Assembly: GCA_017934175.1 (NCBI GenBank)
Contig: JAGBKB010000072.1
Coordinates: forward strand, 1-46,751
Direction: 5' to 3'
Length of the DNA: 46,751 bases
Source of the DNA: Lachnospiraceae bacterium
GTDB taxonomy: Bacteria; Bacillota; Clostridia; Lachnospirales; Lachnospiraceae
Part shown: in pieces, positions 26,970 through 35,964 of the stretch
How the letters are laid out: every line of letters begins with the position of its first letter
How positions within the stretch are numbered: position 1 is the stretch's first letter
Translations under genes and position numbers: made by a program
The notes under the pieces: generated by a model
The model's input: only the letters and a program-made list of their open reading frames with translations
Databases searched by the model: none
Told to the model about the DNA's origin: nothing

Positions 26970-27683
26970 TTACAATTTATCATTTACATATACCATCGTG
27001 AGCATACAGAATACATAAGTTTGTATTGCTCCACTAAATAAATCAAGATATGCGTGTAAGAATGATGGTACTGCTATCTGAGCAAGTAATGGTGTCATGC
27101 CATACCAAAGACCAAGCATGATTACACCAGATAAGAGGTTTGCAAAAAGACGGAGTGAAATGGAAATTGGGTTAGCAAACTCTCCTATAAGATTTATTGG
27201 AAATAACACAGGTAATGGTTGAAATAGTCCTGTGAAATGTCCTGCTCCGTGGTTCTTTATTCCTTGGAACTGTACTATTGCAAATGTAAAGAAACCAAGA
27301 CAGAATGTAACTCCATAGTCAGCAGTAGGTGCTCTCATTCCCATAAATCCTGAAAGATTACAAGTGAGTATAAATATAAATAAAGTTCCTATATAATTTA
27401 TAAATCTATTTCTATTTTCGCCTAAAATACTATCAGCCATTCCATTAAGTGCTTCTACCGCCATCTCTATAAAGTTCTGAAGCCCTGTTGGAATCTCATC
27501 AGCATTTTTAAATTTATTTCCTACTATAATTCCAAAAGCCAAAATCATTATTGTTATTATCCACGATGATATAGCAGTAGTAGTTATCCATACATCTCCA
27601 CCTAAAAACTGAAAAGGAAGTTTATACACTCCTTTAATCATAAAACTTTCTGCTAATTCATTTCCTGTTAAAAACAATCCCAT
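26970..27683 (-). CDS. atpB: F1Fo ATP synthase a subunit
   Basis: The 237-residue a subunit is the stator channel for ions next to the c-ring. The essential arginine appears in NPISISLRLFANLLSGVIM (about 170-188), with GEFANPIS before it and the terminal GAIQTYVFCMLTMVYV segment. Five or so membrane helices are predicted. It follows atpI directly with no gap. Confidence 0.96.
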   Translation of the reverse strand: MGLFLTGNELAESFMIKGVYKLPFQFLGGDVWITTTAISSWIITIMILAFGIIVGNKFKNADEIPTGLQNFIEMAVEALNGMADSILGENRNRFINYIGTLFIFILTCNLSGFMGMRAPTADYGVTFCLGFFTFAIVQFQGIKNHGAGHFTGLFQPLPVLFPINLIGEFANPISISLRLFANLLSGVIMLGLWYGMTPLLAQIAVPSFLHAYLDLFSGAIQTYVFCMLTMVYVNDKL

Positions 27684-28148
27684 TTATAAACCTCTTTTTT
27701 CTAATATTGGTGTAAGGTATGCTCCGACTTTCACTCCTACAGATGCTATTAAAAATATCAATCCACCAACTACACCAAATACTTTTTCATTTATAATTAC
27801 AACAAGAATTACACAAAAACTTATCAATCTAACTATACTTGATATTATCATGTGTCGTTTCGCAAAGCCATCATCATTTGCATCAACCGATTTTGATATA
27901 GATACTGTCATCGAATATATAGAAAAAATGCTATAGACATATCCTAAAATGAGTGGCAGAAAATATTTTATTAATCGATTTATTGTTTCCGCATTTGAAA
28001 ATGCTTTAGTCTTACAATACATTATAGTAGCAAATGTGATAACAATTAGCAAGCAAATATTATAAACCGAAGAACCTATCATCATGCATCTCATAGTTCT
28101 TCTTACTTTATCATCTAAATTATTCCTCTTCATCAGTGTTTTTGCCAA
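27684..28148 (-). CDS. AtpI-like membrane protein
   Basis: A 154-residue membrane protein with about four hydrophobic segments, in the usual place of AtpI just before atpB. AtpI family proteins assist assembly of the c-ring or magnesium/ion supply, but are poorly conserved, and assignment here rests largely on position and topology. The upstream small gene overlaps the start by about 29 bp; an in-frame ATG at 28133 (MKRNNLDDKV) would reduce this overlap. Confidence 0.7.
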   Translation of the reverse strand: MAKTLMKRNNLDDKVRRTMRCMMIGSSVYNICLLIVITFATIMYCKTKAFSNAETINRLIKYFLPLILGYVYSIFSIYSMTVSISKSVDANDDGFAKRHMIISSIVRLISFCVILVVIINEKVFGVVGGLIFLIASVGVKVGAYLTPILEKRGL

Positions 28149-28248
28149 GCGCTTGTTGATTTACAAAATAAGCCACATCACCTGTGACAACTGCTACTAT
28201 TACAAGCACAAGTATGATAACTGCAAATATAAAACCTATAATAAACAT
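28120..28248 (-). CDS. Small single-helix membrane protein, first gene of the ATP synthase operon
   Basis: A 42-residue protein (MFIIGFIFAVIILVLVIVAV, then VTGDVAYFVNQQALGKNTDEEE) with one membrane helix and an acidic tail. It has a GGAG ribosome binding site 6 bases before the ATG at 28248 and lies between the operon promoter and atpI. Its place resembles that of AtpZ-type or other small leader subunits, but it is shorter, with one helix rather than two. It is below usual ORF length limits. Function unknown. Confidence 0.7.
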   Translation of the reverse strand: MFIIGFIFAVIILVLVIVAVVTGDVAYFVNQQALGKNTDEEE

Positions 28249-28277
28249 AAAGTCTCCTACATATTTCTAATACAACT

Positions 28278-28306
28278 ATTTTACCAAAAAATTAAGTATA
28301 AAACAA
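28278..28306 (-). promoter_or_regulatory. Promoter of the ATP synthase operon
   Basis: Minus-strand TTGTTT (28301-28306), 17-bp spacer, TAAAAT (28278-28283), about 30 bp upstream of the first ATG at 28248. The region 28310-28387 upstream is very AT-rich, like an UP element, and separates this operon from queT. Confidence 0.65.
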
Positions 28307-28387
28307 TAGAAAATTAAGAAAAAATTTAAAAATTTTCCTCATATTTTTCAACAATTTACTAACTAAAATAACGATTTCACTACTTAT

Positions 28388-28909
28388 TTAGGTCTTTATT
28401 GGCAAATGCAAGTCCAATTTTTTAAGTGCATTGTTAAGTAAATACCCAATTAAATAAATTGATATAATTTCCCCAATAGCAACATATATGCCTGACAAAA
28501 TAAGTGGCATGTTTTCTGAATATGCATATTTTAAAACAAGTGGGACTATGATTGCATTTGAAAGAATTGAAGGGAACATTTTGATAAAGAAAACATCTAT
28601 TTTGATTTTTTCAGTTATCGCCACATAAGGTTTGTCAAATTTTATAAACCTAATAGCATATAGCCCTATAAAAGTTGCAAGAGTTCCAAAGATGGCATCA
28701 ATGGGGTTGCCATTGTAGACATTTGCTATAAAACATCCAATAGTTACTGATATTACCGCAAACTCATCAAAAAGTGGCATAATACAAAGTGCTTCTGCAA
28801 TTCTCACTTGCACGGCACCATAACTAATAGGTTGAAACACTATACACAGCACCACATAAAGTGCAGTGTATACTGCATTCTGAAGTATCACTTTTAATCT
28901 TTTATTCAT
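28388..28909 (-). CDS. queT: QueT-type queuosine precursor transporter, ECF S component
   Basis: QueT proteins are substrate-binding S components of ECF transporters and are assigned to queuosine precursors. The 173-residue product has about five or six membrane helices and the signature QPISYGAVQVRIAEALCIMPLF (about 26-47), then GNPIDAIFGTLATFIG. The shared energising module (EcfA1/A2/T) is not in the window. I looked for a preQ1 riboswitch in the 106-bp leader (28910-29015) and did not find a convincing one. Confidence 0.85.
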   Translation of the reverse strand: MNKRLKVILQNAVYTALYVVLCIVFQPISYGAVQVRIAEALCIMPLFDEFAVISVTIGCFIANVYNGNPIDAIFGTLATFIGLYAIRFIKFDKPYVAITEKIKIDVFFIKMFPSILSNAIIVPLVLKYAYSENMPLILSGIYVAIGEIISIYLIGYLLNNALKKLDLHLPIKT

Positions 28910-29015
28910 TTTTTCTCCTTCATCTCAATTTCTCGATGAATAATTATTTATTTCGTAATTTTTATTAATTTGTTTTAAAAATATTTCGACTATTATTATC
29001 TAGATCAGATACTCA

Positions 29016-29954
29016 TCATAAAGAATCATAATAATGAACTAACTCTTTACAAAACTTTGCTCCTAATGTATTTATACCATTCTTTTCGCTTTGACCATAC
29101 TTTTTCCTAAATCTTCGAGCACAATCACCAGTAGTTATCACTCTATGCTCACACTTAATTTCAGACTCTATTTCTTTTTTCATATTATGATAAAAATATA
29201 ATAACTGATATTCACCAACATGATTTCTATACAATAATTTATCTATTTCTTGTACACACTCATCAACTATATTCCAATACTCAATAACTTTATCTAGCCT
29301 AATAATAATACTATCTAATTTTTGCAATTTATGTATATTTTGAGCTTCTGCTATATCTCGACCGAAAGCATGTGCTGTATCATTACGTATTTTTCTAATT
29401 TTATTCAATACAGGAATACTATTCTTTAATTTTAATGGTGCATCTTTAAACATCTTTTTAAAATTATTAAATCGGGTTTCCCACATTCCTTTGACACAAG
29501 ATTCAATTTCTTTTGAAAAATCAAATGTCCCTCCAGATTTTATGACTTTTATTCCATCAATACTCTGTGGCATTCCATATATTACACCAACATCAGATTC
29601 AAGTGATAATTTAATAATGCTTGCCATATATATTTCTAAATTTGCATTTATTGAAATTAATGTATTCAAATTTACCCAATTCTCTAACTTGTTATATGAT
29701 TTACTCCATTCTTTTAAGTTTAAAAAATAAGCATTTGTTTTCTTTATTCCAGTATTAAAATCAAAATACTTATTTGGTAAATCTTCCCATTTAGCCATTT
29801 TGTCTTTATGTAATGTACTATAAACATACTTATGTGATGAAACCATAGTTATATACATCCTCCTTAATTCACCACTATATGCATTATATGATGAATAAGG
29901 CAAAGAAAATTTTGTACGAGGACTCCAACGACTAAATGATATCTGACTTGACAT
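29016..29954 (-). CDS. HEPN-like hypothetical protein
   Basis: This 312-residue protein is of unknown function. Residues 186-200 (IRKIRNDTAHAFGRD) contain R190-N-D-T-A-H195, the R-x4-H pattern of HEPN domains, many of which are RNases in toxin-antitoxin or defence systems. The surrounding sequence is helical with aromatic and charged residues, in agreement with a HEPN bundle. An N-terminal part (about 1-100) is unique. It lies between queT and a DUF4143 ATPase, alone in its orientation unit, without a recognisable antitoxin. Defence or toxin function is inference from one motif. Confidence 0.55.
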   Translation of the reverse strand: MSSQISFSRWSPRTKFSLPYSSYNAYSGELRRMYITMVSSHKYVYSTLHKDKMAKWEDLPNKYFDFNTGIKKTNAYFLNLKEWSKSYNKLENWVNLNTLISINANLEIYMASIIKLSLESDVGVIYGMPQSIDGIKVIKSGGTFDFSKEIESCVKGMWETRFNNFKKMFKDAPLKLKNSIPVLNKIRKIRNDTAHAFGRDIAEAQNIHKLQKLDSIIIRLDKVIEYWNIVDECVQEIDKLLYRNHVGEYQLLYFYHNMKKEIESEIKCEHRVITTGDCARRFRKKYGQSEKNGINTLGAKFCKELVHYYDSL

Positions 29955-30039
29955 ATTTTAAAACACCTCATTCTATAAATTATAAAAAATAACATTTATA
30001 TTAATTATGTATATAAAAATATTTACAACTTTTAGGTTT

Positions 30040-31371
30040 TTACCGCACCAAACATTTTTTCAACATAAATGTCGCGAAATGCGGTATTGTTAAAATTTTA
30101 TTTTCAAAAGATATATTGCTCTCTTCAATTTTTATGCCATATTTTATATTTTTATATTTATCACCATCTATTAAAGCACGAAGTGATTTTGAAGTTCCGA
30201 TTTTTGACTTTACTTCTATTGGTACTATACTATCATTATCTCTTGTTATAAAATCTTCTTCCAATGTAGAATCTTCTTTTTTATAATAGTATAATTCAAC
30301 CCCACTTTTATACAATGCTTCTGCTATTATATTTTCGTAGACCCCGCCTTTATATGTTGACTGATTGTTTTTTATAATTATATCATCTTTTGATTCTTTA
30401 TCTAAACTATAAAGCAGTATTCCACTATCAGCAAAATATAATTTGTATTTGCTTATGTCAATATTTGCTTTCAACGGGAACTCAAGATTTTTTATTGCAA
30501 AACTTCTAACTAAAATACCTGTGTCGCACAACCATTCAATACAAGGCATATAGTCTTTACTTCTTGCACCAGATTTAATCTTGCTTATTTGAAACTTTTT
30601 ATTTTCTTCACCAAGTTGTGCTACTGCACTGAGATATGTATTTAATAATTTCATCTTATCAAATCCCGTTGCATATTTTCTCATATCTGTTTTATAATCT
30701 TCAATTATTTGTAATAATATATTGTCTATGTCAGTAAATAAATTATTTTCTACATATCTTGCAACTGCTTCTGGCATACCAGACACTACTAAATATTCTT
30801 TCCACAAAGTTTTTAAAATATTATATTGCAAATCTGAAAATGGCTTTTTCTCTTCCAAATATGTATAAAACTCATTTACTTGGCTTTCTGTATAACCTTT
30901 TGCCCATAAGAATTCTTCAAAATCAAGTGAATTCATTTTATAATCTATTTTATATCCGACACTTATGCTCGTAACATTTTTATAATTTATTCCAAGTAAC
31001 GAGCCAGAACATATAACATCATATTTACCATCTAAAGAAAAAAATTTTAATGATGTCATAGCATCTGGGTATTCTTGTATTTCATCAAATATGATTAATG
31101 TTTTACCTGGTATAATTTTAACTTTCTGATTAATTAATGTTATATTTTTAATAACACTTTCTGTGTTATAACCATTTGCAAATATTTCCTTGTATTGTGG
31201 TTCATCAACAAAGTTTATATATACAACTGAATCATAATTATTATCTGCGAAGTGCAAAATTGATGAGGTTTTACCAATTTGCCTCGCACCCTTAATAATT
31301 AATGGTTTTTTTAGGTCTGATTCCTTCCATTCTTTCAAATATTTGTCTATTTTTCGCTTTAAATATGCCAT
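30040..31371 (-). CDS. AAA_14/DUF4143 family ATP-binding protein (second copy)
   Basis: The 443-residue protein has the same architecture as the one at 6562-7893: Walker A KGARQIGKTSS (about 26-36), Walker B TLIIFDEIQEYPDA (about 94-107), DUF4143 in the C-terminal half, and a terminal DFITRDNDSIVPIEVKSK with the D...ExK pattern. The two differ throughout, so they are old paralogues and not a recent duplication. No strong ribosome binding site is visible before the ATG at 31371. A 32-bp tandem repeat lies directly upstream (31425-31533). Function not established. Confidence 0.85.
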   Translation of the reverse strand: MAYLKRKIDKYLKEWKESDLKKPLIIKGARQIGKTSSILHFADNNYDSVVYINFVDEPQYKEIFANGYNTESVIKNITLINQKVKIIPGKTLIIFDEIQEYPDAMTSLKFFSLDGKYDVICSGSLLGINYKNVTSISVGYKIDYKMNSLDFEEFLWAKGYTESQVNEFYTYLEEKKPFSDLQYNILKTLWKEYLVVSGMPEAVARYVENNLFTDIDNILLQIIEDYKTDMRKYATGFDKMKLLNTYLSAVAQLGEENKKFQISKIKSGARSKDYMPCIEWLCDTGILVRSFAIKNLEFPLKANIDISKYKLYFADSGILLYSLDKESKDDIIIKNNQSTYKGGVYENIIAEALYKSGVELYYYKKEDSTLEEDFITRDNDSIVPIEVKSKIGTSKSLRALIDGDKYKNIKYGIKIEESNISFENKILTIPHFATFMLKKCLVR

Positions 31372-31424
31372 GAATATACTATATCATAAAAACCCACCAA
31401 AATCAACCACTTTAACAAAAAACC

Positions 31425-31533
31425 GACCAACTTTTACTTAAAAATCACAGAATACTGACCAACTTTAGCCCAAAAATCACAGAATCTTAACCAACTTTTC
31501 GCTAAAAATCACAAAATTCCGATCAACTTCTAC
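31425..31533. repeat. 32-bp tandem repeat upstream of the second DUF4143 gene
   Basis: Units begin at 31425, 31457, 31489 and 31521 with (G/A)A(C/T)CAACTT and share AAAAATCACAGAAT, an exact 32-bp period with three full and one partial copy. The period is not a multiple of three, so it is not coding. Another weaker copy may lie at 31393-31424. The array fills most of the gap between licCA and the ATPase gene. Confidence 0.85.
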
Positions 31534-31540
31534 TATATCA

Positions 31541-33355
31541 CTACATTATTTTAGAATAACAACTTTTAAACGCCCTATACCCCACCATTCCGAACTCGCC
31601 AAAGTCCACATCTCCCATAGCACATCTAACTATTGTCCACACCGCATTATAAAGACCGCCAAGTGCCATAAAAGATGTTATCATTTTTAAAGCAACCTCA
31701 TCACTTTTTGGTATTATAGCAGAGTCATCAACTCCAACATCTGCTTCCTTATACATCTTATACAATTCAAATGTCTTATCCACATCAAATCTCACATAAT
31801 CTCCAAATAATGCTATATCAGAAAGTGGATTTGCCATACCACCATATTCAAAGTCTATCATCTTTAATTCATTACCTACAATTAATATGTTATTTGGATT
31901 TGGGTCTCCGTGAGTTAAAGTTTTTACTGTATCAACACTATCAAGATAATTTTTTATTTTTTTTGCGCTGTCAATCACTTCTTCAAAATCTTCATAGGGC
32001 ACATATATATTTTTTTCTTTTATGATGCTTATATATTCATCTAATTTTTTTATTATGCTACAATCTGCATCAACCTTAATATTAAGCAAATGAAACTTTT
32101 TATAAAGCGCCATACACTTTTTCATTTCATCCACATTATTTTCATTTAGAACTCTCGCATCATTAAAATATTTTGATATTTTATAACCTGTTCTTTTATC
32201 AAAATAAATTATATCTTCTGTGATATTATAAGGTTTTAATTTTTCTAAAATCTCGCCTTCTACATTTCTATCAATGTAAGCATCAGTATTTTCTCCTGGA
32301 ACTCTTGCAAGATATTTTGTATTGTCATATGAAAATATATATGAGTGATTAGTCATTCCTTCTTTTATACATTTTATGTCATTTATCTCACTATCTTTTA
32401 TATGAAATGCTTTTGACACAAAACTTATAGCCTCTGAACCATAACTGATACTTTCTTTATCAAACCTATGTATATCCTCTAAATTGTCAAACTCAAAAAT
32501 CACTCCTTTATCAAGTTTATGCAGGTAAATATCTGGCAATTTATCAAAATTGCGAACAAGCACATCTTCCCAATAATAATTGTCAGTTGAAGTTTTATTA
32601 TAATACTCTTCTATCATTGGTATTAACTTATCTAAAAACTCTTTGGTTAGAAAGCAAGGTCCTACTAAATAAAAATCATTATACCCACCTATTTCAACTG
32701 CATTTATTTTATTTTTGCTATTTATAATATATCTCCACTCATTTTTTAAATCATCTGCAAGTGAACCTATATAATATGGTTCTATCTCATATTTATGATA
32801 AATATTTTCACTTATATAAACATCTGACACACACACATAGACATTTTTATTTCTCATTATTTCTCTCGCATGATAAAATGTAGATAAAGTGTTTTTATTT
32901 TTATACTCTCTGTTGTAAATGAGTTTGACATCATACTTATCTATTAGATAATCAAATTTTTCTTTCATGTATCCGACCATTATGGTAATGTCATTTATAC
33001 CTGCTTCAAGAAGTTGTTCAATCTGTCTCTCTATCATTCGCTCGCCCTTAATTTTTATAAAACTCTTTGGAGTATCAAAAGTAAGCGGAGCAAGTCTCAC
33101 ACCCATACCACATGCAAATATTATCGCCTTATCTACCTTATGACTTTCAACTTCTTTTCTACCTTTGTCAGTGATTTGATAAGCACCTTCATTTTTATTA
33201 TTAAGATTACTTTTGGATATCAGTCCCTTGTCATAAATTTCATTTATCACAGAATTAATTTTACCAAGAGACACAAAAAACTTTTTCGCCAAATCTCTTT
33301 GCGAAACATTTGCATTTTCAAGTATTGTTCTTGTCACTAAAAACTCTAAATTCAT
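31541..33355 (-). CDS. Winged-helix/LicC/LicA trifunctional fusion: choline kinase and phosphocholine cytidylyltransferase
   Basis: Three parts are visible in 604 residues. About 1-65 is a MarR-like winged helix (NVSQRDLAKKFFVSLGKINSVINE). About 72-300 is a LicC-type nucleotidyltransferase with FACGMGVRLAPLTFDTPKSFIKI. About 310-600 is a LicA/choline kinase-type domain with THGDPNPNNILIVG and MIDFEYGGMANPLSDIA (around 485-515). LicA phosphorylates choline and LicC makes CDP-choline; a LicCA fusion is known in Treponema denticola for phosphatidylcholine synthesis. It is the last gene of the oxoacid oxidoreductase operon, with a BCCT transporter divergent upstream. The winged helix may sense choline or CDP-choline (inference). 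No LicD or CDP-choline phosphotransferase is in view. Confidence 0.85.
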   Translation of the reverse strand: MNLEFLVTRTILENANVSQRDLAKKFFVSLGKINSVINEIYDKGLISKSNLNNKNEGAYQITDKGRKEVESHKVDKAIIFACGMGVRLAPLTFDTPKSFIKIKGERMIERQIEQLLEAGINDITIMVGYMKEKFDYLIDKYDVKLIYNREYKNKNTLSTFYHAREIMRNKNVYVCVSDVYISENIYHKYEIEPYYIGSLADDLKNEWRYIINSKNKINAVEIGGYNDFYLVGPCFLTKEFLDKLIPMIEEYYNKTSTDNYYWEDVLVRNFDKLPDIYLHKLDKGVIFEFDNLEDIHRFDKESISYGSEAISFVSKAFHIKDSEINDIKCIKEGMTNHSYIFSYDNTKYLARVPGENTDAYIDRNVEGEILEKLKPYNITEDIIYFDKRTGYKISKYFNDARVLNENNVDEMKKCMALYKKFHLLNIKVDADCSIIKKLDEYISIIKEKNIYVPYEDFEEVIDSAKKIKNYLDSVDTVKTLTHGDPNPNNILIVGNELKMIDFEYGGMANPLSDIALFGDYVRFDVDKTFELYKMYKEADVGVDDSAIIPKSDEVALKMITSFMALGGLYNAVWTIVRCAMGDVDFGEFGMVGYRAFKSCYSKIM

Positions 33356-33366
33356 ATTCTACCTAT

Positions 33367-34785
33367 TTATTTCTTTAATGGCTCACTTTTTAGAGGTTCC
33401 CTTAATAAATTGCATATCACTTTAAAACCATAATATGGGCTTGGCAAACACACCACTCCAAGTTTCATCAACTTCTCTATAGCCTCTTGATTTCTTGAGC
33501 ATGACATAAATGACAATATAAATATAGGCTTCATCTTATCTTTCAATTTTTCTTTTGTCATACTTATAGCATCTATCATATAATATATACATGGGTCATC
33601 TATATGGTAAAGCAAAGTATAGCCTATCACAACCATATCAATTTCCGTTTGCATCATAATATTTATAAGTGCATCACTAAACTTTTCAGCATCATATGAA
33701 AGTGTCACAGTCATATCAAGTGGGTTTGAAATATTTGCATAGTCAGGCAATCTCTCTTTTAGATATACACTAACTTCATTTGTAAACTCTGGAAATGAAA
33801 CATCAAACATAGGCGCTACTTCACCCACAATAGCCGCTTCACCACCTGACAGATTGATTGACGCTATTCTATTCCCTTCTGGAAGTTTATCATAACAAGA
33901 TATACATACAAGCGTATAAATAAACTCTTCAAGGTCTCTTGTTCTTATTACATTATATTTATGTATCATCTTATCAAACTCTTCATCACTAAAACTTTCT
34001 ACACTGCCAGTATGTTGTTTAGCAAGTTGCTTTGTTTTTTCATTTGAACCTGATTTAATAAGAACTATCTTTTTATTTTTTTCTTTTGCATATGCAAGTG
34101 CTTTTTCAAATGACAAAATATCCTTTATGCCATCTATATAAAGCCCTATGACTTTTGTATTTACATCATCTGCTAAAAAGCAAATGAGATTTTGCATTTT
34201 TACATCTATAGAGTTTCCACATGAAATATTGTAGGAAAACTTTGTCCACTGATTATCTATAAGAGATAACCCTATCATGCCACTTTGTGAAATAATACCT
34301 ATACTGCCTTTTCTTTCTCTTTTCTCTGACAAAAATGCAAATGCATTTACGCCATCTATAAAGTTAGAAAAACCAGCGCAGTTTGGTCCAAGAATTGTTA
34401 TATCCAAATCATTTGCAGTCTTTAACAACTCTTTTTCAAGTTCTATATCCTCTATCTTTCCTGTCTCCCCATATCCACTTGCAAATACCACAGCCGCCTT
34501 TACATTTTTTTCTTTTCCTTCTTTCAAAACATTGCAAACTATTTTTTTATTTACTGCTATAATCATTAAATCTATATCTACTGGCACATCAACTATACTT
34601 TTATAACATTTTTTGCCAAATAAAAAATCTCTTTTAGGATTTATATAAAAAATCCTATCCTCATCATCTATTAGGCTTGTAAGATTTTTACAAACTGCAC
34701 CACCAAAACCCTCTGATTCATTTGCACCAATTACTGCTATGGTTTTAGGATTAAATAATTCTTTCAAATTCATTTTCTTCTCCAT
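33367..34785 (-). CDS. ADP-forming acyl-CoA synthetase alpha-like subunit (no ATP-grasp domain)
   Basis: The 472-residue protein begins with a CoA-binding domain (NPKTIAVIGANESEGFGG, about 12-29; ILGPNCAGFSN, about 134-144), followed by the succinyl-CoA ligase-like flavodoxin domains with SGMIGLS and LSGGEAAIVGE. This is the alpha part of NDP-forming acyl-CoA synthetases, which make ATP from acyl-CoA. The ATP-grasp (beta) part, fused in many homologues or encoded nearby, is missing here and not seen in the window. In an operon with 2-oxoacid oxidoreductase genes it would be expected to use the acyl-CoA product. An atypical or partnered role is possible. Confidence 0.82.
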   Translation of the reverse strand: MEKKMNLKELFNPKTIAVIGANESEGFGGAVCKNLTSLIDDEDRIFYINPKRDFLFGKKCYKSIVDVPVDIDLMIIAVNKKIVCNVLKEGKEKNVKAAVVFASGYGETGKIEDIELEKELLKTANDLDITILGPNCAGFSNFIDGVNAFAFLSEKRERKGSIGIISQSGMIGLSLIDNQWTKFSYNISCGNSIDVKMQNLICFLADDVNTKVIGLYIDGIKDILSFEKALAYAKEKNKKIVLIKSGSNEKTKQLAKQHTGSVESFSDEEFDKMIHKYNVIRTRDLEEFIYTLVCISCYDKLPEGNRIASINLSGGEAAIVGEVAPMFDVSFPEFTNEVSVYLKERLPDYANISNPLDMTVTLSYDAEKFSDALINIMMQTEIDMVVIGYTLLYHIDDPCIYYMIDAISMTKEKLKDKMKPIFILSFMSCSRNQEAIEKLMKLGVVCLPSPYYGFKVICNLLREPLKSEPLKK

Positions 34786-34819
34786 ATATCATCTAAACAT
34801 TTACTTTATTTTTAAATTA

Positions 34820-35293
34820 TTATTCAAATATTATATTCTTAAAGTAATCTAATTTACTATCGCATGCCTTACTCTTTTCAAACTTTTCTTTTATTGCATC
34901 TATAATCTCTTCTTCAGTAAATAATTTATTGTTGTTCCCATCAGTATCTTCATTTATAAACTTTTTTAATAGTTTTAAGTTTAAGTTTTTATCATTTATT
35001 CCCTTTACTTCATAGTATTTTGAATCTACATTTTTATATTTCTTATATTTATCATAAATACTACTATCCAGTACTAAAAAATCTGTTGGCATATTTATAG
35101 TTGGGTTTAAAATATTATTTCCATCTATATCTATTTTCACTATGCAACAAGATTCTCCGCCTCTCATCTGTGAACCATAAAAAGGATAAAAAGATGCACT
35201 ATAATTTTTATTTCTTGATGCTATCATAAAAATATCGCCTATGCTCTGTGCACCTTGACCGCCTATTCCTATTATAAATATCTCTTTAAACAT
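34820..35293 (-). CDS. 2-oxoacid:acceptor oxidoreductase gamma subunit
   Basis: The 157-residue gamma subunit of the 2-oxoacid:ferredoxin oxidoreductase family begins FKEIFIIGIGGQGAQSIGDIF (about 2-22), the family's GxGGQG motif, and has GSQMRGGESCCIVKI (about 61-75) with the RGG motif. It is shorter than the usual 180-190 residues and C-terminally divergent. It overlaps the end of the beta subunit gene by 8 bp, so translation is coupled. Confidence 0.88.
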   Translation of the reverse strand: MFKEIFIIGIGGQGAQSIGDIFMIASRNKNYSASFYPFYGSQMRGGESCCIVKIDIDGNNILNPTINMPTDFLVLDSSIYDKYKKYKNVDSKYYEVKGINDKNLNLKLLKKFINEDTDGNNNKLFTEEEIIDAIKEKFEKSKACDSKLDYFKNIIFE

Positions 35294-35963
35294 TATTTAC
35301 AAACTCTCCTATCTTATATACTTTTGTCCACTCATTGTTTATAACATCAACCATTTCAATAGGTTTTAATTTATAATTAGTTGGGCAGGGCGATAATAAT
35401 TCCACTAAATTAAACCCTCCGTGCTTCATATATTTATCAAATGCAACTTCTATGTATTTTTTTGCTATATCAATATTCTCTTTGTCAGTAAGTGCGGCAC
35501 GAGCAAGGTAACTTATAGGAAATGAGGATATGATATTCTCTATCTTTAATCCTATGTTGCCATTTGAAGGAGAGTCGCAGAGTTTCGTTCCTACATTTGT
35601 CGGTGCAACTTGTCCACCAGTCATTGAATATAGCCCATTGTTAATTATAATTGCAAGCACATCATCATTTCTTCTTGCCGAATGCACCATCTCTTCCATC
35701 CCAATAGAATATCCAGCGCCATCTCCCATATATGATATAACTATATTTTCTTGTCTCATAATTTTATATCCTTTAGTTACATCAAGTACTCTACCATGTG
35801 CGCACATAATTGCATCATAGTCAACATAGTCTATGAGAAGCGAACAGCAAGCCACATCCAAAGCAAGAATGGTTTTTTCTTTTAATTTTTTTTCTTTTAT
35901 TATTTCATCAAGCATCATCATAGCAGTCCTATGACCGCAACCAGCACAGAGCATATCATACAT
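35286..35963 (-). CDS. 2-oxoacid:acceptor oxidoreductase beta subunit (TPP-binding)
   Basis: The beta subunit carries thiamine diphosphate and an iron-sulfur cluster. In this 225-residue version MLCAGCGH (about 4-11) is the N-terminal cluster/TPP motif, SYMGDGAGYSIGMEEMVHSARR (about 77-98) the GDG TPP-pyrophosphate site, and INNGLYSMTGGQVAPTNVGT the following loop. It resembles the Vor/Kor-type two-subunit core more than pyruvate oxidoreductase. It lies 1 bp after the alpha gene. A ferredoxin-like delta subunit is not encoded here, so electrons must go to a separate acceptor. Confidence 0.9.
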   Translation of the reverse strand: MYDMLCAGCGHRTAMMMLDEIIKEKKLKEKTILALDVACCSLLIDYVDYDAIMCAHGRVLDVTKGYKIMRQENIVISYMGDGAGYSIGMEEMVHSARRNDDVLAIIINNGLYSMTGGQVAPTNVGTKLCDSPSNGNIGLKIENIISSFPISYLARAALTDKENIDIAKKYIEVAFDKYMKHGGFNLVELLSPCPTNYKLKPIEMVDVINNEWTKVYKIGEFVNNV

Positions 35964-35964
35964 A

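Noticed and set aside
28910-29015. preQ1 riboswitch upstream of queT
   Set aside because: The leader lacks the short stem and A-rich tail pseudoknot pattern of preQ1-I, and nothing similar to other classes was seen.
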